From contig NZ_JAHKJW010000032.1 in the NCBI RefSeq assembly GCF_019710745.1, positions 1 to 64,000 on the forward strand: 64,000 bases of DNA, in the 5' to 3' direction. Shown piece by piece: positions 8,806 through 18,262 of this stretch (position 1 is the stretch's first letter; each line of letters opens with the position of its first letter). This DNA comes from Streptomyces beigongshangae (lineage in GTDB: Bacteria > Actinomycetota > Actinomycetes > Streptomycetales > Streptomycetaceae). The notes under the pieces were generated by a model. That model saw only the letters and a program-made list of their open reading frames with translations. It was not told the origin of the DNA and searched no databases. The translations under genes were made by a program, and so were the position numbers.

Positions 8806-9633
8806 TCACCCCCCGGCGGACTCCGTCGTCTCACCCAGCACATGGAGCTGCGTGGCGACGGAGTGGAAGGCGGCGAGCTCGGCGGCCGCGGCCTCCAGTT
8901 CGAGCAGGGCGTCCAGGGCGCCCGGTTCGGTGTCCACGAGGACCCCGGGGACCAGGTCCGCGAAGATCCGCACCCCGTGCACGGCACCGACGCGCAGACC
9001 CGCGCCCTCGACCAGCGCGGTGAGCTGGTCGGCCGTGAAGCGGTGGGGAACGGGGTCGCCCTCGCCCCAGCGGCCGTCCGGGTCGACCAGCGCGTGACGG
9101 GCCTCCGTGAAGTGCCCGGCGAGGGCGCGGGCCAGCACGGCGCCGCCCAGTCCGGCGGCGAGCAGGCTGAGGACGCCCTCCGGGCGCAGCGCGGCGACCG
9201 CGTTGCGCAGCCCCTCGGCGGGGTCGTCCACGTACTCGAGCACGCCGTGGCACAGGACCGCGTCGTAGCCGCCGCGCTCGACCACGTCGAAGAGGCCGTG
9301 CGCGTCGCCCTGGACGCCCCGGACGCGGTCGGCGACATCGGCCTCGGCGGCCCGGCGCTCCAGCGCGAACAGCGCGTTCGGACTGGGATCCACGACGGTG
9401 ACGCGGTGGCCGAGGCGTGCCACGGGCACCGCGAAGTTACCGCTGCCGCCTCCGGTGTCGAGCACGTCCAGCGACTCCCGGCCCGTGGCCTTGGCCCGGC
9501 GGTCGAGGGCCTCCCGCAGAACGTCCCAGACCACGGCGGTACGGAGAGAGGCACGGGGGCGGGAGGGGTCGGAGCGCAGCGACGCCGGTCGAGGGCGACG
9601 GGGGGAGGCGGGCGGGCGCATCGGGTCCGACAC
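8806..9633 (-). CDS. Class I SAM-dependent methyltransferase
   Basis: A 275-residue Rossmann-fold methyltransferase of unknown substrate. Motif I is LDVLDTGGGSGNFAVPVA, the acidic motif II is VTVVDPSP, and YDAVLCHGVLEYVDDP is the post-I/motif IV region found in UbiE and small-molecule methylases. GTG 9633 is chosen because GAGGAG lies about 9 bp upstream; the longer in-frame start at 9807 would add a basic stretch lacking conservation. A TAGGGT -10 box on this strand lies at 9737-9732. It is flanked by a DUF3040 gene and a HEPN gene, with no pathway clue. Confidence 0.88.
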   Translation of the reverse strand: MSDPMRPPASPRRPRPASLRSDPSRPRASLRTAVVWDVLREALDRRAKATGRESLDVLDTGGGSGNFAVPVARLGHRVTVVDPSPNALFALERRAAEADVADRVRGVQGDAHGLFDVVERGGYDAVLCHGVLEYVDDPAEGLRNAVAALRPEGVLSLLAAGLGGAVLARALAGHFTEARHALVDPDGRWGEGDPVPHRFTADQLTALVEGAGLRVGAVHGVRIFADLVPGVLVDTEPGALDALLELEAAAAELAAFHSVATQLHVLGETTESAGG

Positions 9634-9731
9634 GGCAGTTGACTCCTCGGCGCGGCACCGCCTGGCGTACGGCGGAGCGATGGGGACACCTCCCCGCCGT
9701 GTGCGGCGCCGGGGAGATGCAGGCGTCCCCA

Positions 9732-9737
9732 ACCCTA
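9732..9737 (-). promoter_or_regulatory. Candidate -10 box of the methyltransferase gene
   Basis: TAGGGT on the minus strand about 100 bp before GTG 9633. No clear -35 hexamer is seen, so this rests on the -10 alone. Confidence 0.4.
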
Positions 9738-9879
9738 TTGCCTCGCGCCCGCCACCCGGCTCCCCGTCTCGCGCGCCGGACGGGTCGTCCCGGAACGGCC
9801 CGTACACCGGCTCACGTGGGTGGACCCCGGCCGTCCCCGCGCCGCCGTCGCGTTCGCCGGAGCGGGGGCCCGGCCGCCG

Positions 9880-10506
9880 TCATCCCGCGTCCGGTACGTC
9901 CGGCGCGTCCGGCATGTCCGCGGCGCCGCGGGGGTGCCGTGGCCCGTGGTCGTGCTCGGGCTCATGCTCGTAGTTGTGGTTGTGGTTGTGGTTGTGGTCC
10001 TGCCGCGGCTGGGGCAGGACCGGCTGGAGCACCAGCATGCGCTCGACCAGGCGGAGGAACATCGCCACGTCGCGCAGCAGGTCGTCGGCGTCGCGGACGG
10101 TGGCCGCGCCCCGGATGCCGGCCTCCGCACGGGCCCGGCGGGCGGCCCCGGAGGCGAACAGCGCGCTCCACTCGGCCAGTTCGGGCGCTATCTCGGGCAG
10201 TACCTCCCAGGCGCTGCGGATCCTGGCCCGGCGCCTGGCGGTGGTCTCCGGGCGTCCCCGGGCGGCGAGCACGGCCGCGGCGGTGCGCAGGGCGGCCAGG
10301 TGGGCCGTCGCGTAGCGCTCGTTGGGAGTTTCCAGCACGGACGCCTCGTCGAGTCCGGCGTGGGCCTGGGCGAGCAGGTCGAGGGCGGCGGGCGGGGCCG
10401 TGGCACGGCGGAGCACGGGGTGCACGTCGCTCGCCGGACCGGTCAGTGAGGGGGCAGGGCCGGTGGCGCGGCGCCGACGGGCGGCGGCTGCGGAAGAACT
10501 GGCCAT
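9880..10506 (-). CDS. SAV_6107-type HEPN domain protein with His/Asn-rich tail
   Basis: A 208-residue protein. Residues 30-150 are helical, Ala/Leu/Arg-rich and match the pattern of the actinobacterial SAV_6107 HEPN family (ALDLLAQAHAGLDEA, ERYATAHLAALRTAAAVLAA, SAWEVLPEIAPELAEWSALF). HEPN proteins are often RNA-binding or RNase partners, but the Rx4-6H catalytic motif is not obvious here. The tail has alternating His-Asn and His-Glu pairs, a possible metal-binding segment. AGGAGG precedes ATG 10506. The gene is divergent from a TetR regulator 254 bp away. Confidence 0.8.
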   Translation of the reverse strand: MASSSAAAARRRRATGPAPSLTGPASDVHPVLRRATAPPAALDLLAQAHAGLDEASVLETPNERYATAHLAALRTAAAVLAARGRPETTARRRARIRSAWEVLPEIAPELAEWSALFASGAARRARAEAGIRGAATVRDADDLLRDVAMFLRLVERMLVLQPVLPQPRQDHNHNHNHNYEHEPEHDHGPRHPRGAADMPDAPDVPDAG

Positions 10507-10621
10507 GACGAACCTCCTGTCGTCTGTGTGCCGGCACGCCCCGACGGGGAGTGCCGTATGTGCCTATCGTGCGGTATGCCACTGACAATCCGTTCCGACC
10601 TGCGCTTTTGCTTCGATCACA

Positions 10622-10669
10622 GGTTCGGTCGCAGGGTCGGGCGCAAGGTCGGGCGCAAGGTCGGGTACA
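10622..10669. repeat. Degenerate 12-bp tandem repeat between divergent genes
   Basis: Four units related to AGGTCGGGCGCA occupy 10622-10669 and a fifth decayed unit follows. The period is close to one helical turn and the array lies between the HEPN and TetR starts, so repeated binding of a regulator is possible. It could also be a neutral satellite. Confidence 0.7.
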
Positions 10670-10759
10670 GGTTCCGGAAGGCTCTTGCGCCGACCGGTCG
10701 GTACGAGGGATCCGCCGTGCGCGTCCGGGGCCGGGGCCGGGCCTGTGACAATCGGGGCC

Positions 10760-11398
10760 ATGGAAAGCAGCAGGACGGTGGAGCGCGGCGACGGCCGCAG
10801 GCGGGCGACCCGGCACAAGCTCTACGAGGCGGCGGTGACCCTCATCGCCGAGCAGGGTTTCTCCGCCACCACCGTGGACGAGATCGCCGAGCGTGCCGGA
10901 GTGGCGAAGGGCACGGTCTACTACAACTTCGCGAGCAAGTCCGTCCTCTTCGAGGAGTTGCTCCGGCACGGCGTGGGACTGCTCACCGGCTCGTTGCGGG
11001 AGGCGGTCGGGAGGACCGACGCGGAGGGCGGCAGCAGGGTCGACGCGCTGGACGCGATGGTCCGGGCCGGTCTCGTCTTCATCGACCGCTACCCGGCCTT
11101 CACCCGGTTGTACGTGGCGGAGCTGTGGCGCACCAACCGGGCCTGGCAGTCCACGCTGACGGTCGTCCGGCAGGAGGCCGTCGCGGTCGTCGAGGGCGTC
11201 CTGCGCGAGGGGATCGCGAACGGTGAGCTGAGCGACGAGATCGACGCCCCGCTGACGGCGGCGGCGCTGGTCGGCATGGTGCTGGTCGCGGCCCTGGACT
11301 GGCTGGCGTTCCAGCCGCAGCGGTCCCTGGACGACGTCCACGCGGCGCTGTCCCTGCTGCTCCAGGGGAGGATCGGCGGGCGCCCCGGACACGGGTGA
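10760..11398 (+). CDS. TetR/AcrR-family transcriptional regulator
   Basis: Dimeric one-component repressor of unknown ligand. The 212-residue protein has the N-terminal helix-turn-helix region ATTVDEIAERAGVAKGTVYY followed by NFASKSVLFEELL, then a C-terminal ligand domain. ATG 10760 is preferred over the upstream start at 10685 because GACAAT at 10747-10752 ends 7 bp before it with no Shine-Dalgarno sequence, consistent with a leaderless mRNA. The divergent HEPN gene is the natural candidate target. No operator was assigned other than the 12-bp repeats. Confidence 0.92.
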   Translation: MESSRTVERGDGRRRATRHKLYEAAVTLIAEQGFSATTVDEIAERAGVAKGTVYYNFASKSVLFEELLRHGVGLLTGSLREAVGRTDAEGGSRVDALDAMVRAGLVFIDRYPAFTRLYVAELWRTNRAWQSTLTVVRQEAVAVVEGVLREGIANGELSDEIDAPLTAAALVGMVLVAALDWLAFQPQRSLDDVHAALSLLLQGRIGGRPGHG

Positions 11399-11670
11399 GC
11401 GCCGGTCCGCAGTGGCCGCGTCCCCCGCGGGCCACGCCGGACCGGCGCTCTTCCTCGTACCCCCCGTGCGTCCCCCGGTTCCCCGGTTCCCCGCTCCCCG
11501 GCGGTTCCCCGGTCCGGTCCGCCCGGGCCCCCTGTCTCACTCCCGCCGGGTGACCGGCGGAAGGAGCGGTAGAGGGCGCCGCACCGTTCCGCCGCCCCGT
11601 GCCGGCGGTACCGGAGCCGCGCCCCTTTCCGTGCCTCCACTCTTCCGTTCACGCAGGTCGGTGCCCATCC

Positions 11671-11709
11671 GCGTACGTACTCAACTCACGTTCTGGGTAC
11701 GCGTACTCA
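11671..11709. promoter_or_regulatory. Paired palindromic sites before the CrtI-like gene
   Basis: TGGGTACGCGTACTCA (11694-11709) is a 16-bp palindrome with one mismatch, and CGCGTACGTACTCA ends at 11683, exactly 26 bp earlier. Both share CGTACTCA. They look like two operator copies. The rest of the 417-bp gap 11399-11815 is GC-rich with short GGTTCCCC repeats near 11475-11510 and no gene. Confidence 0.55.
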
Positions 11710-11815
11710 GATCTGCGCACCCAGGCCCAGGACGCGCCGCCGCCGGACGGCGTTCCCCCGCCGGGTGCCCGGGGTCGCGGCCCGGCTGTCGGTGGTGGCC
11801 GATACAGTCCCTGGC

Positions 11816-13333
11816 ATGGCACGGATTGCGGTGATCGGCGCCGGGATGGGCGCGATGGCGGCCGCCGCCCGGCTGGCCGTCGCGGGCCACCGGGTGGCGG
11901 TGTACGAGCGCACGGCGACGTACGGCGGCGCGGTGGGCCGCTTCGAGCGCGACGGCTTCGCCTTCGACACCGGCCCCGGGCTGCTCCGGGTCCCGGCGGT
12001 CTACCGCGATCTGTTCGTCAAGACCGGCAAGGAGCCCCTGGAAGCCTGCGTCGACCTGGTCCAGGTCGACCCGGCGGCCCGGCACGTCTTCGCCGACGGC
12101 ACGGCGGTCCCCCTGCCCGACGCCTCGCGCGCGGGGGTCGTCTCGGCCCTGGACGAGGCCCTGGGAGCGGGCGCGGGCGAGCGCTGGGGCGACTTCCTGG
12201 TGCGGGCGCGCGAAGCCTGGGACCGGACCCGGCGGCCCCTCCTGGAGGAGCCCCTGTGGAGCGACTGGCGGGTGCTGGGCGAGCGCGAGCCCTACCCGGC
12301 CCTGCGGCGGCGGCGCCTGCTGCGCACGCGCACGGCGCGCCGGTTCGCGGAGGTCGGCGCCCTGGAGCTGGACGACCCCCGCCTGGCCGCCCTCCTGGAG
12401 AGCCACGCGCTGGCGTACGGCCTGGACCCGCGCGCGGTCCCGGCGAGCGCGGCCGTCCTGCCGTACATGGAGCACGCCTTCGGTACGTGGTACGTGCGCG
12501 GCGGCATCCGGGAGCTGGCCCGCGCCGTGTACGAGCGGTGCGTGGCCCGCCGGGTGGAGTTCGCCTTCGGGGCGGCCGTCGAGCGGATCGTCGAGAAGGA
12601 CGGACGTGCCGCGGGCCTGGAGCTGGCCGGCGGGACCGTCGTGGAGGCGGACTTCGTGCTCGCGGGCGTGGCGCCCGGCGTGCTGGACCGGATCGGCCCC
12701 GTGACGGCGCCGCGCGACGGCGGGGACGTGCCCCCGCGGCGCGGGTTCCCGAGCCGGCTGACCGTCCACCTGGCGCTGCGCGGTCCGCGGCCGGAGGGGA
12801 CGGCGCACCGGACCGTGGTGCACACGGACGACCGTGCCGAGGAGCTGAAGTACCTGTTCGACGGCGGTTCCGACGTGCCGGCGTGCCCCACGGTCACCGT
12901 GCTCCGGCCCGACGACCCCGCGTCCGTGCCGGACCACGCGCACGAGGCGGTCACGCTGACGGCCACGGTGCCCGCGTACCACGGCGCGTCGGACCGGGTC
13001 TCGCGCGAGGTCTTCGCGCGGCTCGCCGAGGCCATGGTCACCCGTGCCGGGCGGGCCGTCGACGACCTGCGCGACAGAGTCCTGTGGCAGGAGGTCCGCA
13101 CGCCGTGGGACATCGCGGACGCGACCGGCGCGGACGGCGGCGCGGTCCCGGCCCCGGCCCTCGCGGCGGGCGACGGACGGCTGCTGCACCCGGGCAACAC
13201 CACCCGCCTGCCCGGCCTGTTCGCGGTCGGCGGCTGGGCGCACCCCGGCGGCGGCCTGCCGCACGCCGGGATGTCGGGGGCGCTGGTCGCCGGACTGATC
13301 GTGGAGGGGCCGCAGTTCCGCGGCTCGCGGTGA
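11816..13333 (+). CDS. CrtI-like FAD-dependent amine oxidase/desaturase
   Basis: Flavoenzyme of the phytoene desaturase/amine oxidase superfamily, 505 residues. The dinucleotide-binding motif RIAVIGAGMGAMAAAARLA is at the very N-terminus, followed by YGGAVGRFERDGFAFDTGP typical of CrtI-type enzymes. The C-terminal FAD signature is LFAVGGWAHPGGGLPHAGMSG. There is no phytoene synthase or other carotenoid gene nearby, so the substrate is unknown. ATG 11816 follows TACAGT (11803-11808) by 7 bp, suggesting leaderless expression. It could act on isoprenoids, retinoids or a lipid. Confidence 0.85.
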   Translation: MARIAVIGAGMGAMAAAARLAVAGHRVAVYERTATYGGAVGRFERDGFAFDTGPGLLRVPAVYRDLFVKTGKEPLEACVDLVQVDPAARHVFADGTAVPLPDASRAGVVSALDEALGAGAGERWGDFLVRAREAWDRTRRPLLEEPLWSDWRVLGEREPYPALRRRRLLRTRTARRFAEVGALELDDPRLAALLESHALAYGLDPRAVPASAAVLPYMEHAFGTWYVRGGIRELARAVYERCVARRVEFAFGAAVERIVEKDGRAAGLELAGGTVVEADFVLAGVAPGVLDRIGPVTAPRDGGDVPPRRGFPSRLTVHLALRGPRPEGTAHRTVVHTDDRAEELKYLFDGGSDVPACPTVTVLRPDDPASVPDHAHEAVTLTATVPAYHGASDRVSREVFARLAEAMVTRAGRAVDDLRDRVLWQEVRTPWDIADATGADGGAVPAPALAAGDGRLLHPGNTTRLPGLFAVGGWAHPGGGLPHAGMSGALVAGLIVEGPQFRGSR

Positions 13334-13379
13334 CGTTCCCGCGGCGAGGGCGCCGACCGCGTCCGGCACCGGACCGCGT

Positions 13380-14363
13380 TCAGTACCGGTACTGCTGCCC
13401 GTCGTACCCGCCCTGCTGTCCGTCGCCCTCGTAGGGGTACGACTGCTCCGGCGGGAGTTCGCCTCCGTACGGGTCCCCGGTGGTGCGCTGCTGCGGTACC
13501 CAGACCCCGCCGGACGCGGTCTCGCCGCCCTGGGCGCCCGTGCCGTACCCGTCCGGCGGGAAGCCCTGCTGTCCCTGCTGCCCGTACTGCTGCTGCGGGG
13601 ATCCGTAGGACCGGCCGTACGGGGCGGCGTCGTAGGACTGCGTTCCGGTGTACGGGTCCGCGTAGGCGTCGTACTGCTGCTGTTGCCCGGTGTCGTAGCC
13701 GTACTGCTGCTGGTCGTAGCCCGCGGGTCCCTCGTAGCCGTAGTTCTGCGCGAACTGGTCCTGCGCCTGGCCCTGTCCCTGGGCCTGCGCGGAGGCCGCG
13801 TACGCCGGGTCGGTGGCCGCGGCGTAGGCGGCGTCGCTGTAGACGCCGTACTGGCCGGTCTCGTCGGGCAGCGGCTGCGGCTCGTAGACGGCGGCGGCCC
13901 CGGTGGCGGCGCCCGGCCGGTGCCCGAAGACCGACTCCTCCTGCCCGAAGACGTCGTCCCGGTCGAAGCTCTCGCCGCGGCCGAAGCTCTCGTTCCGGCC
14001 GAAGTCCGGCTGAGGATACGTTCCGCTCTCCGTGGCCTGGAGGTCCGTGACCTCCAGCGTGGGTTCCCGGCGGTCGGGTTCGCCCCGGCGGCGCCTGCTG
14101 AGGCTCGGGCGTCCGGTGACGGCCCAGCCGGCCGCGAAGCCGCTGCGGAACGACAGCGTCACGTACGTCTGCCCGACGGCGAACGCGGCCGCGCCCAGAC
14201 CGATGACCACCACGGACGGGATCAGCACACCGACGACCACGCCGAGGAAGCCGCCGAAGGCCAGCAGCCGCCAGCGCAGCCGCGCCTTGTACTGCAACAG
14301 CACCTCGCCGAGCAGCCACAGCGCGACGACGCCGAATGCGATGTAGAGGACCGTCCAGCCCAT
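13380..14363 (-). CDS. Membrane-anchored Q/G/Y-rich low-complexity protein
   Basis: Unrecognised 327-residue protein. Two or three N-terminal membrane helices (residues 5-20, 33-60 and around 60-80) contain GGFLGVVVGVLIPSVVVIGLG. A basic linker (RPSLSRRRRGEPDRRE) is followed by about 220 disordered residues rich in Gln, Gly, Tyr, Asp and Ala with many YG, QQQ and DPY motifs. The composition resembles prion-like phase-separating domains. ATG 14363 has GGGAGAGGGG upstream. It lies next to metF on the same strand but 19 bp past the metF side with its own start, so any operon runs from metF upstream genes only weakly. No function is assigned. Confidence 0.8.
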   Translation of the reverse strand: MGWTVLYIAFGVVALWLLGEVLLQYKARLRWRLLAFGGFLGVVVGVLIPSVVVIGLGAAAFAVGQTYVTLSFRSGFAAGWAVTGRPSLSRRRRGEPDRREPTLEVTDLQATESGTYPQPDFGRNESFGRGESFDRDDVFGQEESVFGHRPGAATGAAAVYEPQPLPDETGQYGVYSDAAYAAATDPAYAASAQAQGQGQAQDQFAQNYGYEGPAGYDQQQYGYDTGQQQQYDAYADPYTGTQSYDAAPYGRSYGSPQQQYGQQGQQGFPPDGYGTGAQGGETASGGVWVPQQRTTGDPYGGELPPEQSYPYEGDGQQGGYDGQQYRY

Positions 14364-14420
14364 GTACGCCCCTCTCCCAGATGACCGCTACGCAGTGTGT
14401 CGTACGACAATGCGACCGGT

Positions 14421-15353
<933 letters not shown>

Positions 15354-15458
15354 TTAGCCAGGGCGGGGCGGGCCCCCAACCGCACACGGGTAATTCGCCC
15401 CGTTTGTCGACTTGCTGTCCACTCCTCGGACAGCCGGGCGGGGCCGGGGTGTCCCGCC

Positions 15459-16109
15459 TCACACCGCCCGCAGGCGCCTCGCGAACTCCGCCGCCGCCGC
15501 GCCCGGATCGCCGGCCTCGGTGATCGCGCGGACCACGACGACGCGGCGGGCGCCCGCCGCGAGCACCTCGTCGAGGTTGCCGAGGTCGATGCCGCCGATC
15601 GCGAACCAGGGCCGGTCCGTGGCGAGCGCGGCCGTGTGGCGGACCAGGTCGAGGCCCGGCGCGGGGCGTCCCGGTTTGGTGGGGGTCGGCCAGCAGGGTC
15701 CGGTGCAGAAGTAGTCCACACCGTCCTGGACGGCGGCGGCGGATGCCTCGGGGCCGGTGTGCGTGGAGCGGCCTATCAGGACCTCGCCGCCGAGGAGGGC
15801 CCGGGCGGCGGGGACGGGCAGGTCCCCCTGGCCGAGGTGCAGGACGTCGGCCCCGGCGGCGTGGGCGACGTCGGCCCGGTCGTTCACCGCGAGCAGCCTG
15901 CCGTGCCTGCGGCAGGCATCCGCGACCACGGCCAGGTGCTCCAGTTCCTCGGCCGCCTCCATGCCCTTGTCCCGCAGCTGCACGATGTCCACCCCGCCCG
16001 CCAGGACCGCGTCCAGGAAGGGGGCGAGGTCGCCCTGGCGCCTGCGCGCGTCCGTACAGAGGTAGAGCCGGGCGTCGGCGAGCCGGTCGCGGGCGGTGGA
16101 TGCGGGCAT
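15459..16109 (-). CDS. thiE: Thiamine-phosphate synthase
   Basis: Joins the HMP-pyrophosphate and thiazole-phosphate moieties to give thiamine monophosphate. The 216-residue TIM barrel carries [45 protein letters not shown] and [11 protein letters not shown], all ThiE hallmarks. ATG 16109 is preceded by GGGGGA about 8 bp upstream. It is not in the riboswitch-controlled operon: thiO-thiS-thiG lie 2.1 kb away on the opposite strand, and no TPP element is seen before thiE. Confidence 0.96.
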   Translation of the reverse strand: MPASTARDRLADARLYLCTDARRRQGDLAPFLDAVLAGGVDIVQLRDKGMEAAEELEHLAVVADACRRHGRLLAVNDRADVAHAAGADVLHLGQGDLPVPAARALLGGEVLIGRSTHTGPEASAAAVQDGVDYFCTGPCWPTPTKPGRPAPGLDLVRHTAALATDRPWFAIGGIDLGNLDEVLAAGARRVVVVRAITEAGDPGAAAAEFARRLRAV

Positions 16110-16244
16110 GCGTGGGTCCCCCGTGTCGTGTCGGTGGCGTACGGGCCGTGGACGGCCCCCGGTCGGTCCAGTCGGCCCGGCCGGGCCGGCCCGTACGCCT
16201 GCGCCGTGCGGCGCCGTCGGCTCAGCTCACTCCGGTCGCCCGGG

Positions 16245-16616
16245 TCAGACGGCGAGCGCCTGGGCGCGGCGCTTCACCTCCGTGCCGCGATTCTCGCTCA
16301 GGGCCTGCGCGGGCGTACCGGGCAGGCTCTCGTCGGGAGTGAAGAGCCACTCCAGCATCTCTTCGTCGGTGAAGCCGTCGTCCCGCAGGAGCGTCAGGGT
16401 GCCGGACAGGCCCTTGACCACCTTCCGTTCGTCCGCGTCGACGAAGGCGGCGGGGACGTGCAGCGCGCGGTTCTCACCACGGCGTACGGCGATCAGCTGG
16501 CCTTCCTTGACCAGTTGCCGGACGCGCGTCACCTCGACGCCGAACTGCTCGGCGATGTCGGGGAGGGTGAGCCAGGCGGGGACGAGAGCATCGATCTTTG
16601 CGTCAATCTCGGTCAC
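16245..16616 (-). CDS. Rv2175c-like DNA-binding protein
   Basis: A 123-residue winged-helix-type protein. LTLPDIAEQFGVEVTRVRQLVKEGQLIA is the helix-turn-helix, and the C-terminal half (LTLLRDDGFTDEEMLEWLFTPDESLPGTP) matches the actinobacterial Rv2175c family. In M. tuberculosis that protein is a substrate of the adjacent kinase PknL, and here a PASTA kinase lies 4 kb away. GTG 16616 gives the family-length product; in-frame starts up to 16679 would add a poorly conserved Gly/Pro stretch. Its target is unknown. Confidence 0.86.
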   Translation of the reverse strand: MTEIDAKIDALVPAWLTLPDIAEQFGVEVTRVRQLVKEGQLIAVRRGENRALHVPAAFVDADERKVVKGLSGTLTLLRDDGFTDEEMLEWLFTPDESLPGTPAQALSENRGTEVKRRAQALAV

Positions 16617-16800
16617 GGGGACAAGCCTGCCACCTCCCACCGACAGTGGGTACCCGGGTCCGTCGACCGGGTCACCCACCGGGGGGTGTGCCTCCGGCGG
16701 GATGCGGTTCGTCGGGTGCGGCCCGGTGCGGGCTGGCCGCGCGGGCGACCGCGGACGGCCCGCACCCCGCGGACCACCCGCCGGGCAGGCTCCGCCGGGC

Positions 16801-18030
16801 TCAGAGCGAGGCGGTCTTCAGGGGCCGGCCCGGGTCCGCCAGCAGGACCGGGTCCAGCCGGGCGCCCGACTCGATCAGGCGCCGTCCCTGTGCCAGGTCC
16901 CGGGGCCTGCCCACCGCCAGTACGGCGGCCAGGCGGCCGTCCCGGAGCCAGCACACCGACCAGGCGGGGCCGTCCGGATCGCCCCGCCGGACCAGGGTGT
17001 CGCCGGGCCCGTGGTGCCCCGCGTACTGGACGAAACGGCCGAACTGCTCGGACCAGAAGTAGGGCACCGGGTCGTACGGGGCGGGCGTCTCGCCGACGAT
17101 GTCCGCCGCGACCGCCCGCGGCCCCTGCAGCGCGTTGTCCCAGTGGTGGATGAGCAGGCGCTCGCCGTAGCGGCCCGAGGGGAAGGAGGCGCAGTCGCCG
17201 ACCGCGTACACGTCCGGGACGGAGGTGCGCAGCCGGTCGTCCGCGACGACCTCCCGGTGGGCGCCGAGTTCGACGCCCGAGCCGGCCAGCCAGTCCGTCG
17301 CGGGCCGCGCCCCGATGCCGACGACGACGGCGCCCGCGGGCAGCCGCGAACCGTCGTCCAGCACCACCGCGCCCGGCTCGACGCGCTCCACGCGCGCGCG
17401 GGTGCGCAACGACGCCCCGCTGTCCGCGTACCAGGCGGCCATGGGGGCGGCCACCTCGGCGGGCAGCGCGCCGACGAGCGGCCGGTCGGCGGCCTCGACG
17501 ACGGTCACCGCGCACCCCGCCTCACGCGCCGCCGTGGCGAACTCCGCGCCGATCCAGCCCGCGCCCACCACCACGACGTCGTCCTGCCGGGCGAGGACGG
17601 GGCGCAGCCGCTCGGCGTCGTCCAGGGTGCGCAGCAGATGGACGCCGGGGACGTCCTCGGTGCCCGGCAGCCGCACCGGTTCCGCTCCCGTGGCGACGAC
17701 CAGGACGTCGTACGGGACGGGGCCCCGGGCCGTGTCGAGTTCCCGCCGGGCCGGGCGCAGGCCGGTCACTTCGAGCCCCAGCCGCAGCCGCACGCCGAGG
17801 GCCGCGAAGTCGACGTCGAAGGCGGACCCCTCGGCCTTGCCGAGCAGCACCGCCTTGGAGAGCGGCGGGCGGTCGTAGGGCTGATGGGGTTCCGCGCCGA
17901 TCAGGGTCACGCTTCCGGTGAAGCCCTGTTCCCGCAGGGCCACCGCCGTCTGCACCCCGGCCATGCCCGCACCGACGACCACGGCCCCCGGCCGCGCCGC
18001 CGCACTCCGTCCCGCTGTCCGCTCACTCAT
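16801..18030 (-). CDS. FAD/NAD(P)-dependent ferredoxin-reductase-like oxidoreductase
   Basis: A 409-residue two-dinucleotide-binding flavoprotein. The FAD motif AVVVGAGMAGVQTAVALREQ and RPPLSKAVLLG are at the N-terminus, the NAD(P)H motif VVVGAGWIGAEFA is central, and VYAVGDCASFP is the second FAD motif. DNALQGPRAVA and the C-terminal domain resemble reductases of Rieske-type or P450 redox chains. No ferredoxin or oxygenase gene adjoins, so the partner is unknown. ATG 18030 follows TATGGT (18042-18037) by 6 bp, a leaderless pattern. It is divergent from the thiO promoter. Confidence 0.9.
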   Translation of the reverse strand: MSERTAGRSAAARPGAVVVGAGMAGVQTAVALREQGFTGSVTLIGAEPHQPYDRPPLSKAVLLGKAEGSAFDVDFAALGVRLRLGLEVTGLRPARRELDTARGPVPYDVLVVATGAEPVRLPGTEDVPGVHLLRTLDDAERLRPVLARQDDVVVVGAGWIGAEFATAAREAGCAVTVVEAADRPLVGALPAEVAAPMAAWYADSGASLRTRARVERVEPGAVVLDDGSRLPAGAVVVGIGARPATDWLAGSGVELGAHREVVADDRLRTSVPDVYAVGDCASFPSGRYGERLLIHHWDNALQGPRAVAADIVGETPAPYDPVPYFWSEQFGRFVQYAGHHGPGDTLVRRGDPDGPAWSVCWLRDGRLAAVLAVGRPRDLAQGRRLIESGARLDPVLLADPGRPLKTASL

Positions 18031-18114
18031 CCGATCACCATAGACACGGACGAAATCCTCGGTCAGGGGCGCGGCCGGTGAGCTGTTGCACAGCGCCGGC
18101 CGGTGGCGGCTCCC

Positions 18115-18144
18115 TTACCGCGGTGCGGGACGAAGGACTAGGGT
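18115..18144 (+). promoter_or_regulatory. Promoter of the thiO-thiS-thiG operon
   Basis: TTACCG (18115-18120) and TAGGGT (18139-18144) are separated by 18 bp. Transcription would begin around 18151, just before the TPP aptamer. Confidence 0.55.
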
Positions 18145-18157
18145 GGCCGGCGGAGAG

Positions 18158-18250
18158 CACTCGCGGGAGCCCGGACGCACCGGGCTGAGAGGGAGGCTGA
18201 CCGGCCTCCGACCGTACGAACCTGATCCGGGTCATGCCGGCGAAGGGAGG
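18158..18250 (+). promoter_or_regulatory. TPP riboswitch (THI element)
   Basis: The aptamer contains the two invariant blocks CTGAGA (18185-18190) and ACCTGATCCGGGTCATGCCG (18220-18239), followed by GCGAAGGGA. The GGGAGG at 18245-18250 that closes the element is also the ribosome-binding site of thiO, 12 bp before its ATG. This layout suggests that TPP binding hides the ribosome-binding site rather than ending transcription. Confidence 0.96.
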
Positions 18251-18262
18251 GGCTGGACGCCC

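Noticed and set aside
10551-10748. Short ORF in the HEPN-TetR intergenic region
   Set aside because: It only translates the 12-bp repeat into Arg/Gln units and lacks a ribosome-binding site.
11816-13333. Carotenoid biosynthetic cluster
   Set aside because: Only one CrtI-like enzyme is present, with no phytoene synthase, cyclase or prenyl synthase nearby.
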